A stretch of DNA of 64,000 bases, from NCBI RefSeq assembly GCF_002870125.1, contig NZ_PNEO01000008.1, forward strand, positions 62,001-126,000. The letters run 5' to 3'. Below the pieces are notes generated by a model that saw only the letters and a program-made list of their open reading frames with translations, was not told the origin of the DNA and did no database searches. This document shows, in pieces, positions 53,603 to 62,649 of the stretch (the stretch's first letter is position 1; every line of letters begins with the position of its first letter). The stretch is from Burkholderia sp. WAC0059. GTDB taxonomy: Bacteria; Pseudomonadota; Gammaproteobacteria; Burkholderiales; Burkholderiaceae. A program made the translations under genes and the position numbers.

Positions 53603-54988
53603 TCAATTCAATCGCATCCGCTGGAGCTTGTTGTAGAGCGTCTTCGGGCTGATGCCGAGCAGCGACGCCGCCCGATGCCGGGTGCCGCCCACGGCGTCGA
53701 GCGTCGCACGGATCAGCATTTCCTCGACGTCGGCCAGCGGCGTGCCGACGGCCACCTGCACCCGTCCACCGTTCAGCTCGCGCGTGCCGGCCGTGCCGTT
53801 CTCGCCTGCGTGCAGCGACTCCAGCACTTCGTCCGAGGCATGCCAGGCGCGTTGCACGCGCTCCTGCAGCTCGCGCACGTTGCCGGGCCAGTCGTAGGTC
53901 AGGCATTCGCGGATGAACGCTGGCGAGACGCGTCGCGTCGTGCCCGTCAGCCCGCGCGCATGGGTGTCCTGATTCAGCTCGTCGACGAAGATTTCGGCCA
54001 GCAGCGCTGCGTCGTCGTCGCGCTCGCGCAGCGGCGGGAGCGCGACCGCCGCCGCGTCGAGACGCAGCCAGAGGTCCGCGTGCAGCAAGCCCTGCGCGAC
54101 GGCCTCGCGCGGCGCGGCGCGCGTCGAAGCCACGAGCCGGAAGTCGGTGCCGACCTCGCTGCTGCCGCCGACCCGCATGAAGGTCTGCGAGTCGAGCGCG
54201 CGCAGCAGCGCGATCTGCCCGTCGAGCGGCAGGCTCGTCAGCTCGTCGACGAACAGCGTACCGCCGCTCGCCTGATCGACGAGCCCGGGTTCGCGCTGCT
54301 CGGCGCCGTTGAACGCGCCGGGCTCGTGGCCGAACAGCACGCTCGCGAACGGCCGGCCGGACGCCGCGCCGGTCGCGACGGCGCGGCCGTCGCAGACGAC
54401 GAAGGGCCCCTTGCGGCGTCGGCTTAGCTGGTGCAGCGTGCGCGCGGCCACTTCCTTGCCCGTCCCGGCCTGGCCGTGAATCAGGACGGCGCTTTCGGTC
54501 GGCGCGAGCTGTTCGAGCGCGTCGTAGACGTGCTGGATGACGTTGCTGCGGCCGAGCATCGGTCCGAAGCGGCCGATGCGCCGCAGTGCCGTGCGCAGCG
54601 CCCGCACTTCCTCGGTCAGCTCGTAGGGGCGGGGAATGCGCGCGAGCAGGCTGCGCAGGCGCGGGATGTTGACGGGCTTGAGCAGATAGTCCCAGATGCC
54701 GTGCCGCAGTCCTTCGATGGCGCTCTCGACGGTGGCGTTGCCCGTCATCACGATGACCGGCAGCGATCCGCCCGGCGGCTGCGCGGGCAGGTGCTGGAGC
54801 AGTTCGAGGCCGCTGCCGTCGGGCAGGTTCAGGTCGACGAGCACGACGTCGGGAATGAAGCGGGCGAGCGCGGCGCGGGCGTCGGCGAAGGTGCCGGCGG
54901 TGTCGACCGAGAAGCCGTCGGCGGCGAGTATCGCGGACAGGCCGGACAGGCTGTTGGGGTCGTCTTCGACAATCAGTGCGTGTGGCAT
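53603..54988 (-). CDS. sigma-54-type response regulator with GAFNGA loop
   Basis: This 461-residue protein has an N-terminal receiver (phospho-acceptor Asp52 in VLVDLNLPDG), an AAA+ domain with Walker A GQAGTGKE (172-179), Walker B TLFVDEL (244-250) and a C-terminal Fis-like helix (HRAASLLGISPKTLYNKL). The sigma-54 contact loop reads GAFNGA (224-229) rather than GAFTGA. Thr in that loop normally touches sigma-54, so activation may be altered. I use the ATG at 54988. No sensor kinase is adjacent. Target genes are unknown. Confidence 0.9.
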   Translation of the reverse strand: MPHALIVEDDPNSLSGLSAILAADGFSVDTAGTFADARAALARFIPDVVLVDLNLPDGSGLELLQHLPAQPPGGSLPVIVMTGNATVESAIEGLRHGIWDYLLKPVNIPRLRSLLARIPRPYELTEEVRALRTALRRIGRFGPMLGRSNVIQHVYDALEQLAPTESAVLIHGQAGTGKEVAARTLHQLSRRRKGPFVVCDGRAVATGAASGRPFASVLFGHEPGAFNGAEQREPGLVDQASGGTLFVDELTSLPLDGQIALLRALDSQTFMRVGGSSEVGTDFRLVASTRAAPREAVAQGLLHADLWLRLDAAAVALPPLRERDDDAALLAEIFVDELNQDTHARGLTGTTRRVSPAFIRECLTYDWPGNVRELQERVQRAWHASDEVLESLHAGENGTAGTRELNGGRVQVAVGTPLADVEEMLIRATLDAVGGTRHRAASLLGISPKTLYNKLQRMRLN

Positions 54989-55330
54989 GGTAGACGCGGC
55001 ATTACGGAGAATCGGGAACGGGCCGCGATCCCGCGCGCAGTCCGTACGCGCGCGCGGCGGTCGCGGCGCGCGCCGGCTGCGCACGGCGGCATGCGCGCTT
55101 CGCCGGGGCGGCTCGATGCGGTCTGGATAGCAGTCCTCGTCGTTGGGACATCGAAAGAAATCGGTCGGGCCGATCCCGTCTCATGCGATCAAGCAGGGAG
55201 CATGCCACGAGCGTGGAACGGTCCGGCAGCACGGCGTACCGGACCACGGCAGGGCGAGCGGACCGGCGCGGCACGAACGACCCGGTAAAGTTTTCCCACA
55301 AGAGTCTCAAACATACACGCTCGTGCCGAA

Positions 55331-55366
55331 AAGAAAAAGCGCCCGGCAGGGCGCTTTCTTTTTTTC
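55331..55366 (-). terminator. efp terminator
   Basis: AAAGCGCCC pairs with GGGCGCTTT around a 4-base loop, with U-rich tracts on both sides. On the minus strand it lies 29 bases after the efp stop and ends in TTTTTCTTTT-type sequence. Confidence 0.85.
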
Positions 55367-55394
55367 GCGGCGGCGCAGCACGAAGCTGCGGCGA

Positions 55395-55952
55395 TTATGC
55401 GCGGCTGCGGTACTCGTTGGTCCGCGTGTCGATTTCGATCTTGTCGCCGATGTTGCAGAAGAGCGGCACCTGGAGTTCGAAGCCCGTGTTCAGTTTCGCG
55501 TTCTTGAGCACCTTGCCCGAGGACGTGTCGCCCTTCACGGCCGGCTCCGTGTAGACGATCTCGCGCACGAGCGTCGTCGGGAGTTCGACCGAGATCGCCT
55601 TTTCGTTGTAGAACACGACTTCGCAGGCCATGCCGTCCTCGAGGTAGTGGAGCGCGTCGCCCATCATCTCGGCTTCGACTTCGTACTGGTTGTAGTCGGC
55701 GTCCATGAACACGTACATCGGGTCGGCGAAATACGAGTAGGTCACTTCCTTGCGGTCCAGCACGACGACGTCGAACTTGTCGTCGGCCTTGTAGACCGTT
55801 TCCATGCCCGCGCCCGTCAGCAGGTTCTTGAACTTCATCTTGACGACGGCGGCGTTGCGGCCCGATTTGTTGTACTCGGCCCGCTGCACGACCATCGCGT
55901 CGCTGCCGATCATCACGACGTTGCCGGTGCGGAGTTCCTGTGCAATCTTCAT
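55395..55952 (-). CDS. efp: elongation factor P with rhamnosylation-type Arg32
   Basis: This 185-residue translation factor rescues ribosomes stalled at polyproline stretches. The loop tip [12 protein letters not shown] places Arg at position 32, the residue rhamnosylated by EarP, instead of the Lys34 used by the PoxA system. The EarP gene lies directly upstream. I use the ATG at 55952 for the standard 185-residue length. A clear terminator follows. Confidence 0.98.
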   Translation of the reverse strand: MKIAQELRTGNVVMIGSDAMVVQRAEYNKSGRNAAVVKMKFKNLLTGAGMETVYKADDKFDVVVLDRKEVTYSYFADPMYVFMDADYNQYEVEAEMMGDALHYLEDGMACEVVFYNEKAISVELPTTLVREIVYTEPAVKGDTSSGKVLKNAKLNTGFELQVPLFCNIGDKIEIDTRTNEYRSRA

Positions 55953-56123
55953 AAAAACAGTCCTGTCCAGAATGTAGGTAGTTCGGGTGTTGCTCAACGG
56001 CGAGCGTCGCAGGGCGGCGGCGCAAGGCAGTAAATGTTGCTCGACTGCGCTGCGGGTTCCTGATCCCTCTCCTGCGTCCCCTCTTTTCTTCCTTTCTAAC
56101 ACCGGCTGCCGTTGGATAACCGC

Positions 56124-57326
56124 TTATTTTAACTGATTTTTTGCGAATTTCGCCAGATTGCCGGCGAGGTCGCCGGCCTGCGCGAGTTCGACTGCCCAGG
56201 CGGCCGCGCGTTCGCGCAGTCCGGCCAGATGCCGGGCGAAATCGGCCCAGTCGGGCGTGCCGCCGCCGTTCCATGCGTGCCAGAAGCGGGCCAGCGCTTC
56301 GCGCGGCGCCGCCGGCAGCGCGCGCGCGTAGTGGTCGAGCGCGGCGTCGAGCTTCGGCAGATGCGCGTCGTCGGCCTGCGGGTAGATATGCCAGACGAAA
56401 GGCTTCGCCGCCCATTGCGCGCGCACAAACGAATCCTCGCCGCGCACGAAGTTGACGTCGCTGGCCCAGAGCAGCGAGTCGTAGCCGCGCTGGTCGGTGA
56501 AGGCGAGGCCGTGCGCACGCAGCGCGCCGCGCCGGGCATGGGCGAGCGCGCCGAACGACGGCAGCCCGAAGAAACGGGCCAGCGCCCCCGAAATACGGCC
56601 CTGCGGCACGAGCAGCACGACCGGCGCCGCGCCGTCGCGCCATTGGGCGAGCAGGCTGTCGACGGCCGGGTTTTCGTAGGAGAAGAGCGAGATCACTGTC
56701 GCCTCCGGCTCCGGCGGCGGCCCGCCCGTCGCGCGATGCCACCACGCGGCGCGCGCTTCGGGCGAGTTCTCGAAGGCCGCGCGCGCGGCGTCGAGGTCGC
56801 GCTCCTTGAGCACGCCGCCGGTGCCGGGTCCGAGGCCGGGAAAAAAGAACGTTTTCGTGAGCGCGTAGCGCGGATGGGGCGAGGGACGCAAATGGAAATC
56901 GGCCACCCAGTCCTCGGCGCTCAGGTATTCGAGGTTCAGCCAGACCGGCGGACGGGCCCGCCGGGCCATCGCGGCGACGTAGACGGCCGGCAACTCGCAG
57001 GCGAACGCCTCGATCACGACGTCGGCGATGCGCAACGTGTCGCCCGCGTGGGACGGTTCGCGCCAGTGCTCGACGGTGATGCCTTCGATCCCCTCGACTG
57101 TCTGCACGGCCTGCTCCGTCGACAACGTGGAGCACAGTTTCTGGAACGCGTGCAGGTCGTCGACGAAGAGGCGCACCTGCCAGCCGTGCTCCACCGCCAA
57201 CTGCCGGGCGAGACGCCAGCACACGCCGATATCGCCGAAGTTGTCGATGACCGCGCAGAAGATGTCGCAGGCGAACGGCGGCGCGGTCGGTGCGGCAAGG
57301 CTGGATGGATTGGTGGCGTTGGACAT
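56124..57326 (-). CDS. earP: EF-P arginine rhamnosyltransferase EarP
   Basis: This 400-residue GT-B glycosyltransferase adds rhamnose from dTDP-rhamnose to Arg32 of EF-P. The N-terminal segment [18 protein letters not shown] carries the catalytic Asp residues (Asp28 and Asp32). The nucleotide-sugar site is in the C-terminal lobe ([20 protein letters not shown] and HIYPQADD). It is 171 bases upstream of efp on the same strand. Confidence 0.95.
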   Translation of the reverse strand: MSNATNPSSLAAPTAPPFACDIFCAVIDNFGDIGVCWRLARQLAVEHGWQVRLFVDDLHAFQKLCSTLSTEQAVQTVEGIEGITVEHWREPSHAGDTLRIADVVIEAFACELPAVYVAAMARRARPPVWLNLEYLSAEDWVADFHLRPSPHPRYALTKTFFFPGLGPGTGGVLKERDLDAARAAFENSPEARAAWWHRATGGPPPEPEATVISLFSYENPAVDSLLAQWRDGAAPVVLLVPQGRISGALARFFGLPSFGALAHARRGALRAHGLAFTDQRGYDSLLWASDVNFVRGEDSFVRAQWAAKPFVWHIYPQADDAHLPKLDAALDHYARALPAAPREALARFWHAWNGGGTPDWADFARHLAGLRERAAAWAVELAQAGDLAGNLAKFAKNQLK

Positions 57327-57518
57327 GGGCGCATCGCGATGCCGTGCGCGGGCGCCGGCGGCACGACACGCGGCCCGCAGGGCGGGCCATTGCCGCGGAC
57401 CGTGCGCCGGGCTCGGGCAGACGCGGAATGTTCTAAACTGACGATTCTAAAGCACGCCCGCGGCCACGTCCGGGCCGCGCGATCCGGCGCGGCATCCGTG
57501 GCCGCCCCCCGATTCTGG

Positions 57519-59714
57519 ATGACCGATTCCGACGTTTTCGAACCCAAAAAGGCGCTCGCGCAACTGCCGCACCTGCCGGGCGTCTATCGCTACTACGATG
57601 CCCAGGGCACGGTGCTCTACGTGGGCAAGGCCCGCGATCTGAAGAAGCGCGTTTCGAGTTACTTCACGAAGACTCTGGCGTCGCCGCGCATCGCGCTGAT
57701 GGTGACGCGGATCGCCCGCATCGAGACCACGGTGACGCGTTCCGAGGCCGAGGCGCTGCTGCTCGAAAACAATCTCATCAAGGCGCTCACGCCGCGCTAC
57801 AACATCCTTTTTCGCGACGACAAGTCGTATCCGTACCTGAAGCTGACGGGCCACCGCTTTCCGCGCATGGCCTATTACCGCGGCGCCGTGGATCGCAGCA
57901 ATCAATATTTCGGCCCGTTCCCGAGCGCCTCGGCCGTGCGCGAGAGCATCCAGATCCTGCAGCGCGTGTTCCAGTTGCGCACCTGCGAGGACTCGGTGTT
58001 CAACAACCGCACGCGGCCGTGCCTGCTGCATCAGATCGAGCGCTGCACGGCGCCGTGCGTCGGCGCGATCGGCGAGGAGGACTATGCGCGCGACGTGAGC
58101 AACGCGTCGCGTTTCCTGCTCGGCCGGCAGAGCGAGGTGATGAACGAGCTCGAGCAGAAGATGCACGCGTTCGCCGCCGAGCTGAAGTTCGAGCAGGCGG
58201 CGGCCGTGCGCAACCAGATGAGCTCGCTTGCCACGGTGCTCCATCAGCAGGCGATCGAGACGGGCGGCGACAGCGACGTCGACATTCTCGCCGTGGTGGC
58301 GCTGGGCGGCCGGGTCTGCGTGAATCTCGCGATGGTGCGCGGCGGCCGGCATCTGGGCGACAAGGCGTATTTCCCGGCGCACGTGGAAAGCGCGCTGACC
58401 GACGACGAGGGCGGCGTCGGGCTCGCGTTGCCGGGCGGCAGCGCGAGCGCGGGAATACCGCCGTCGTCCCTGGGCGCGGACGAGGCGGACGGCCGCGAAA
58501 CGGGGCTGGACGATGAGGCGGCCGATGGGATGCTCGACGACGTGCGGCCCGACCCGCTCGGGATCGCCAACGATTTGCCGCCCGAGGCGGGGGCGGACGA
58601 TGCCGGCGCGGCAAACCTGGCCGAATTCGCGGAGACGGACGAACCGGACCGCGAAACCGGAGCGCTCGCGCGCGGCGCCGGCATCGAGCCCGAGGTGCTC
58701 GACGCGTTCATCGCCCAGCATTACCTCGGCAATCGCGTGCCGCCGGTGCTCGTGGTCAGCCATCCGCCGGCGAATCGCGAGCTGATCGACGTGCTCGGCG
58801 AGCAGGCCGGGCATCGCGTGGCGCTGCTGCGTCAGCCGCAGGGCCAAAAGCGCGCCTGGCTGGCGATGGCCGAGCAGAACGCGCGGCTCGCGCTGGCCCG
58901 GCTGCTCTCGGAGCAGGGTTCGCAGCAGGCCCGCACGCGCACGCTCGCGCAGTTGCTCGGCCTCGAACCCGACGATCTCGCGCATCTGCGCATCGAATGC
59001 TTCGACATCAGCCACACGATGGGCGAGGCCACCCAGGCGTCGTGCGTCGTCTATCACCACCACAAGATGCAGTCGGGCGAGTACCGGCGCTACAACATCG
59101 CGGGCATCACGCCCGGCGACGACTACGCGGCCATGCGCCAGGTGCTCACGCGGCGCTACGAGAAGATGCTCGCGCAGTCGGCCCGCAACGAGGCCGACTG
59201 CGCGCTGACGGGCGAGGACGGGCCGGACGCTCCGTCCGGCGGCGCGGAGCCGGTCGCGGCCGGCGGCACGCTGCCGAACGTCGTGCTGATCGACGGCGGC
59301 AAGGGCCAGGTCGAGATCGCGCGCCAGGTGTTCACCGAGTTGGGCCTCGATCCGTCGATGCTGGTCGGCGTGGCGAAGGGCGAGGGACGCAAGGTCGGGC
59401 TCGAGACGCTCGTGTTCGCCGACGGCCGCGCGCCGCTCGAACTCGGCAAGGAAAGCGCGGCGCTGATGCTGGTCGCGCAGATTCGCGACGAGGCGCACCG
59501 CTTCGCGATCACGGGCATGCGCGCGAAGCGCGGCAAGACGCGCCAGACTTCGCGTCTCGAAGAGCTCGAAGGCGTCGGGGCGAAGCGCCGGCAACGTTTG
59601 CTCGCGCGGTTCGGCGGCCTGCGTGGCGTCATGGCGGCGAGCGTGGACGACCTCGCGAGCGTGGACGGCATTTCGCGCGCGCTGGCCGAGCAGATCTACC
59701 GGCAGCTACATTGA
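57519..59714 (+). CDS. uvrC: excinuclease ABC subunit C UvrC
   Basis: This 731-residue nuclease makes both cuts in nucleotide excision repair. It has the GIY-YIG domain (PGVYRYY, VLYVGKA, residues about 20-100), Cys-rich region, UVR domain ([20 protein letters not shown]), RNase-H-like nuclease ([17 protein letters not shown]) and C-terminal helix-hairpin-helix pair. An acidic insert of about 80 residues at 300-385 ([20 protein letters not shown]) interrupts the middle. It lies upstream of pgsA as in many Proteobacteria. Confidence 0.96.
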   Translation: MTDSDVFEPKKALAQLPHLPGVYRYYDAQGTVLYVGKARDLKKRVSSYFTKTLASPRIALMVTRIARIETTVTRSEAEALLLENNLIKALTPRYNILFRDDKSYPYLKLTGHRFPRMAYYRGAVDRSNQYFGPFPSASAVRESIQILQRVFQLRTCEDSVFNNRTRPCLLHQIERCTAPCVGAIGEEDYARDVSNASRFLLGRQSEVMNELEQKMHAFAAELKFEQAAAVRNQMSSLATVLHQQAIETGGDSDVDILAVVALGGRVCVNLAMVRGGRHLGDKAYFPAHVESALTDDEGGVGLALPGGSASAGIPPSSLGADEADGRETGLDDEAADGMLDDVRPDPLGIANDLPPEAGADDAGAANLAEFAETDEPDRETGALARGAGIEPEVLDAFIAQHYLGNRVPPVLVVSHPPANRELIDVLGEQAGHRVALLRQPQGQKRAWLAMAEQNARLALARLLSEQGSQQARTRTLAQLLGLEPDDLAHLRIECFDISHTMGEATQASCVVYHHHKMQSGEYRRYNIAGITPGDDYAAMRQVLTRRYEKMLAQSARNEADCALTGEDGPDAPSGGAEPVAAGGTLPNVVLIDGGKGQVEIARQVFTELGLDPSMLVGVAKGEGRKVGLETLVFADGRAPLELGKESAALMLVAQIRDEAHRFAITGMRAKRGKTRQTSRLEELEGVGAKRRQRLLARFGGLRGVMAASVDDLASVDGISRALAEQIYRQLH

Positions 59715-59819
59715 TCCGGCGGCAACGGCGGCGATCCGCTCCGCGTCCGCTTACAGTTGCTTGTGACTGGTGCTGCGACACGGCACAATTGCAACTCCGT
59801 TGACTGACCGCACCCGCCG

Positions 59820-60413
59820 ATGCCGTTCAATTTCCCGATTTTTCTGACGTGGCTGAGGATCGTCCTGATCCCGCTCGTGGTCGGCGTGTTCTACCTGCCC
59901 GACACCGTGCTGAGCCCGATGCATCGCAATGCATTGGCGATGGCGGTGTTCGTGCTCGCGGCGCTGACCGACTGGTTCGACGGCTTTCTCGCGCGCAAAT
60001 GGAACCAGACCTCGTCGTTCGGCGCGTTTCTCGACCCCGTGGCCGACAAGCTCATGGTGACGGCCGCGCTGCTCGTGCTCGTGCAGCTCGCGCGCCTCGA
60101 CGCGGCGATCGCGCTCGTCATCGTCGGCCGCGAGATTGCGATTTCGGCGCTGCGCGAGTGGATGGCGCAGATCGGCGCGTCGAAGAGCGTCGCGGTGAAT
60201 TCGCTCGGCAAGTTCAAGACGGCCTGCCAGATGGTCGCGATTCCGATGCTGCTGTTCTACGCGCCGCTGCCGCTCGGCATCCTGACGCTCGACACGCGCG
60301 TCTGGGGCATGTGGCTCATCTACGTCGCGGCGTTCCTGACGATCTGGTCGATGCTCTACTACATGAAGCTCGCGTGGCCGCAGATTCGCGAGCGCGGCGA
60401 CGGCGGGGCCTGA
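59820..60413 (+). CDS. pgsA: CDP-diacylglycerol-glycerol-3-phosphate 3-phosphatidyltransferase
   Basis: This 197-residue inner-membrane enzyme makes phosphatidylglycerol phosphate. The CDP-alcohol transferase motif D-G-x2-A-R-x8-G-x3-D-x3-D is complete in DWFDGFLARKWNQTSSFGAF followed by LDPVAD. About five or six membrane segments are visible. It is between uvrC and the tRNA genes. Confidence 0.96.
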   Translation: MPFNFPIFLTWLRIVLIPLVVGVFYLPDTVLSPMHRNALAMAVFVLAALTDWFDGFLARKWNQTSSFGAFLDPVADKLMVTAALLVLVQLARLDAAIALVIVGREIAISALREWMAQIGASKSVAVNSLGKFKTACQMVAIPMLLFYAPLPLGILTLDTRVWGMWLIYVAAFLTIWSMLYYMKLAWPQIRERGDGGA

Positions 60414-60441
60414 GCGCCGATGCGCCGGCGCGCGGAAGGGC

Positions 60442-60470
60442 TTGACACATTTTGGCGCCTTATCCATAAT
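60442..60470 (+). promoter_or_regulatory. sigma-70 promoter of the tRNA-Gly-Gly-Cys operon
   Basis: TTGACA (60442-60447) and CATAAT (60465-60470) are separated by exactly 17 bases. Transcription would start about 80 bases before the first tRNA-Gly. Confidence 0.88.
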
Positions 60471-60560
60471 CTCGTTTCTCCGGTGCGGCGGATTTTTGTG
60501 CCGGATCGGCAGCAGGAAAGAAGGTGCAGGAAGGCGGTAATCATGCAATGCGCATGCAGT

Positions 60561-60636
60561 GCGGGAGTAGCTCAGTTGGTAGAGCGCAACCTTGCCAAGG
60601 TTGAGGTCGCGAGTTCGAGACTCGTCTCCCGCTCCA
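60561..60636 (+). tRNA. tRNA-Gly (GCC), first copy
   Basis: This 76-base cloverleaf has acceptor stem GCGGGAG/CTCCCGC, anticodon GCC in CTTGCCAAG, T-loop GTTCGAGAC and encoded CCA. It is identical to the second copy. Confidence 0.98.
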
Positions 60637-60692
60637 GATCCGGAATGCCCGTTTTTCCGCGTTTGCCGTGACGTCGTCGCATGCAGGACCAT

Positions 60693-60768
60693 GCGGGAGT
60701 AGCTCAGTTGGTAGAGCGCAACCTTGCCAAGGTTGAGGTCGCGAGTTCGAGACTCGTCTCCCGCTCCA
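60693..60768 (+). tRNA. tRNA-Gly (GCC), second copy
   Basis: This copy is base-for-base identical to the first and lies 56 bases after it on the same transcript. Such exact duplication suggests recent duplication or gene conversion. Confidence 0.98.
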
Positions 60769-60893
60769 GATACCCGGGGAAGCAGCAGCGCTTCCCTTTT
60801 TGTTTGGCGGGCCGTAAGAAGGCCACGTATTCAACCTCTGTCGGGCCGTTGCGGGCACCCTGTTTCCGCGGCCAAGCCGGCAGTTCCGCTTCT

Positions 60894-60967
60894 GGCGCGA
60901 TAGCAAAGCGGTTATGCAGCGGCCTGCAAAGCCGTGTAGGCCGGTTCGACTCCGGCTCGCGCCTCCA
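60894..60967 (+). tRNA. tRNA-Cys (GCA)
   Basis: This 74-base cloverleaf has acceptor stem GGCGCGA/TCGCGCC, anticodon GCA in CTGCAAA, T-loop GTTCGACTC and encoded CCA. It ends the Gly-Gly-Cys operon and is followed by a terminator. Confidence 0.97.
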
Positions 60968-60976
60968 GATTCGAAG

Positions 60977-61007
60977 AAAGCCACCTGCGGGTGGCTTTTT
61001 CTTTTTT
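60977..61007 (+). terminator. terminator of the tRNA operon
   Basis: AAAGCCACC pairs with GGTGGCTTT around a 4-base loop and is followed by a T-rich tract, ten bases after tRNA-Cys. Confidence 0.92.
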
Positions 61008-61095
61008 CGTCCTTTCCCTCGGCCCTCGTGCGCCGTTCGCGGTCCGCGTTGTCGCGTCATAATGCCGGCCTCATCCTTTGCCGCGCGAAGCCGTC

Positions 61096-61614
61096 ATGAT
61101 CCAGTCGAATCCCGCGTTGTCGTCCGCTCATCTCGAATGGCGCTGGAAAGCCTTCGAAACGCTCGACGCCGTCGAAGTCTACGAGATGCTGCGGGCCCGC
61201 GCCGAGGTCTTCGTGGTCGAGCAGAACTGCGTCTACGGCGACATCGACGGTCTCGACCCCGGGGCCTGGCATTTGCTCGCGTATGGCTCCGCGAACGGGC
61301 GTCGCGCGCTTGCGGGCTATCTGCGCGTGCTGTTGCCTGATGCGCCCGAGGCTTCCGGTGCGCGCGACGCGTCGGCGGCCGACGTCAGGGTCGGCCGCGT
61401 GCTGACGACAGCCGCGTTTCGCGGCATCGGACTTGGCAACGCGATGCTCGAACGCGCGCTCGGACATGTCGCACAGCAGTGGCCCGGCGTGCCGATTCGT
61501 CTGCACGCGCAGGCGCACCTGCAGAAATTCTATGGCGCGTTCGGCTTTACGCCGATTTCGGACGTGCACGACGAAGACGGCATTGCCCACGTCTGGATGC
61601 GTTCGACGTTCTGA
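61096..61614 (+). CDS. ElaA-like GNAT acetyltransferase
   Basis: This 172-residue acetyltransferase resembles ElaA. The start region has RAEVFVVEQNCVYGDIDGLD (the ElaA-type R-x-x-VFVVEQ). The acetyl-CoA loop is VGRVLTTAAFRGIGLGNAML and the end is FYGAFGFTPISDVHDEDGI. Its substrate is not known. I use the ATG at 61096; a TTG at 61078 would add 6 residues. It follows the tRNA operon terminator and so has its own promoter. Confidence 0.9.
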   Translation: MIQSNPALSSAHLEWRWKAFETLDAVEVYEMLRARAEVFVVEQNCVYGDIDGLDPGAWHLLAYGSANGRRALAGYLRVLLPDAPEASGARDASAADVRVGRVLTTAAFRGIGLGNAMLERALGHVAQQWPGVPIRLHAQAHLQKFYGAFGFTPISDVHDEDGIAHVWMRSTF

Positions 61615-61832
61615 TCCTGGCCCGCATGCCGTCGCGCGCGGCCCGTTTCCGCCGATGGCACGCCGGATGCGGGCCGGTCGGCAAACCTTACTTTCTCGAA
61701 AATTTGGCCGATGCGCGGTAAGATTCGCAGGCTTTCCCGGGTATCTGTCACCACGATTCCGGCGCGGCGCCGGTCGACCGGCGTTCGTCGGGCACCCACC
61801 TGGCCGAGCGGGCCGAGGGCAAAGATCACGCA

Positions 61833-62585
61833 ATGCAACAGGCACTTCCGGATGTCCTGCCGCCTGCCCAGACGGCATTCTTCTTCGACTTCGACGGCAC
61901 GCTCGTCGAACTCGCCCCGACGCCCGACGGCGTTCAGGTTCGTCCCGAGACGCTGGCGCTGCTCGGCGAGCTGCGCCGCCTGACGCACGGCGCCGTGGCG
62001 ATCGTGACGGGGCGCGGCATCGACAGCATCGATGCCTTCCTCGGCATGCCGGACCTGCCCGTGGCCGGCCTGCACGGCGCGGAGCGGCGCGACGCGAACG
62101 GCGACACGCAGCGCGTCGGCTTCGACGACGAACGGCTCCTGCGCATGGAGCGCGTGCTCGAGGACGTGGTGCGTGCCCATCCCGGCATGCTGCTCGAAGT
62201 CAAGGGCGCGGCGCTCGCGCTCCATTACCGCAACGCGCCCGAGCACGAGCCGGCTGCGCGCGCGGCGACCGGGCGTCTCGTCGCGGACTACGCGGACGCC
62301 TACGTGCTGCAGCCGGGCAAGATGGTCTACGAGATCAAGCCGAAGGACGTCGACAAGGGCCGCGCGCTGCGCGCGTTTCTCGACGAGCCGCCGTTCGCGG
62401 GCCGCCGTCCCGTGTTCGCGGGCGACGATCTGACCGACGAGAAGGGTTTTGCCGTCGCCAATGCGCAGGGCGGGCTGTCGATCAAGGTCGGCGACGGCGA
62501 CACGATCGCGCAGGCGCGGGTCGAGTCCGTCGACGCGCTCGTCGCCTGGCTGGCCGCCGTCGTCGCGGCGGCGCGCCGGGCATGA
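61833..62585 (+). CDS. otsB: trehalose-6-phosphate phosphatase OtsB
   Basis: This 250-residue HAD-family phosphatase makes trehalose from trehalose-6-phosphate. HAD motif I is FFDFDGTLVELAPTPDG with the nucleophile Asp, motif II is AIVTGRGIDS and motif IV is FAGDDLTDEKGF. The LHGAERRDANG segment is the family's substrate-cap motif. It lies 64 bases upstream of otsA, so the two pathway genes are co-transcribed. Confidence 0.96.
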   Translation: MQQALPDVLPPAQTAFFFDFDGTLVELAPTPDGVQVRPETLALLGELRRLTHGAVAIVTGRGIDSIDAFLGMPDLPVAGLHGAERRDANGDTQRVGFDDERLLRMERVLEDVVRAHPGMLLEVKGAALALHYRNAPEHEPAARAATGRLVADYADAYVLQPGKMVYEIKPKDVDKGRALRAFLDEPPFAGRRPVFAGDDLTDEKGFAVANAQGGLSIKVGDGDTIAQARVESVDALVAWLAAVVAAARRA

Positions 62586-62649
62586 GGGCGGGCGCGATCG
62601 TCGCGCGCGGCGGCCGGCTTTTCTTTTCTTCGCACGGAGCCCGCCTCTC

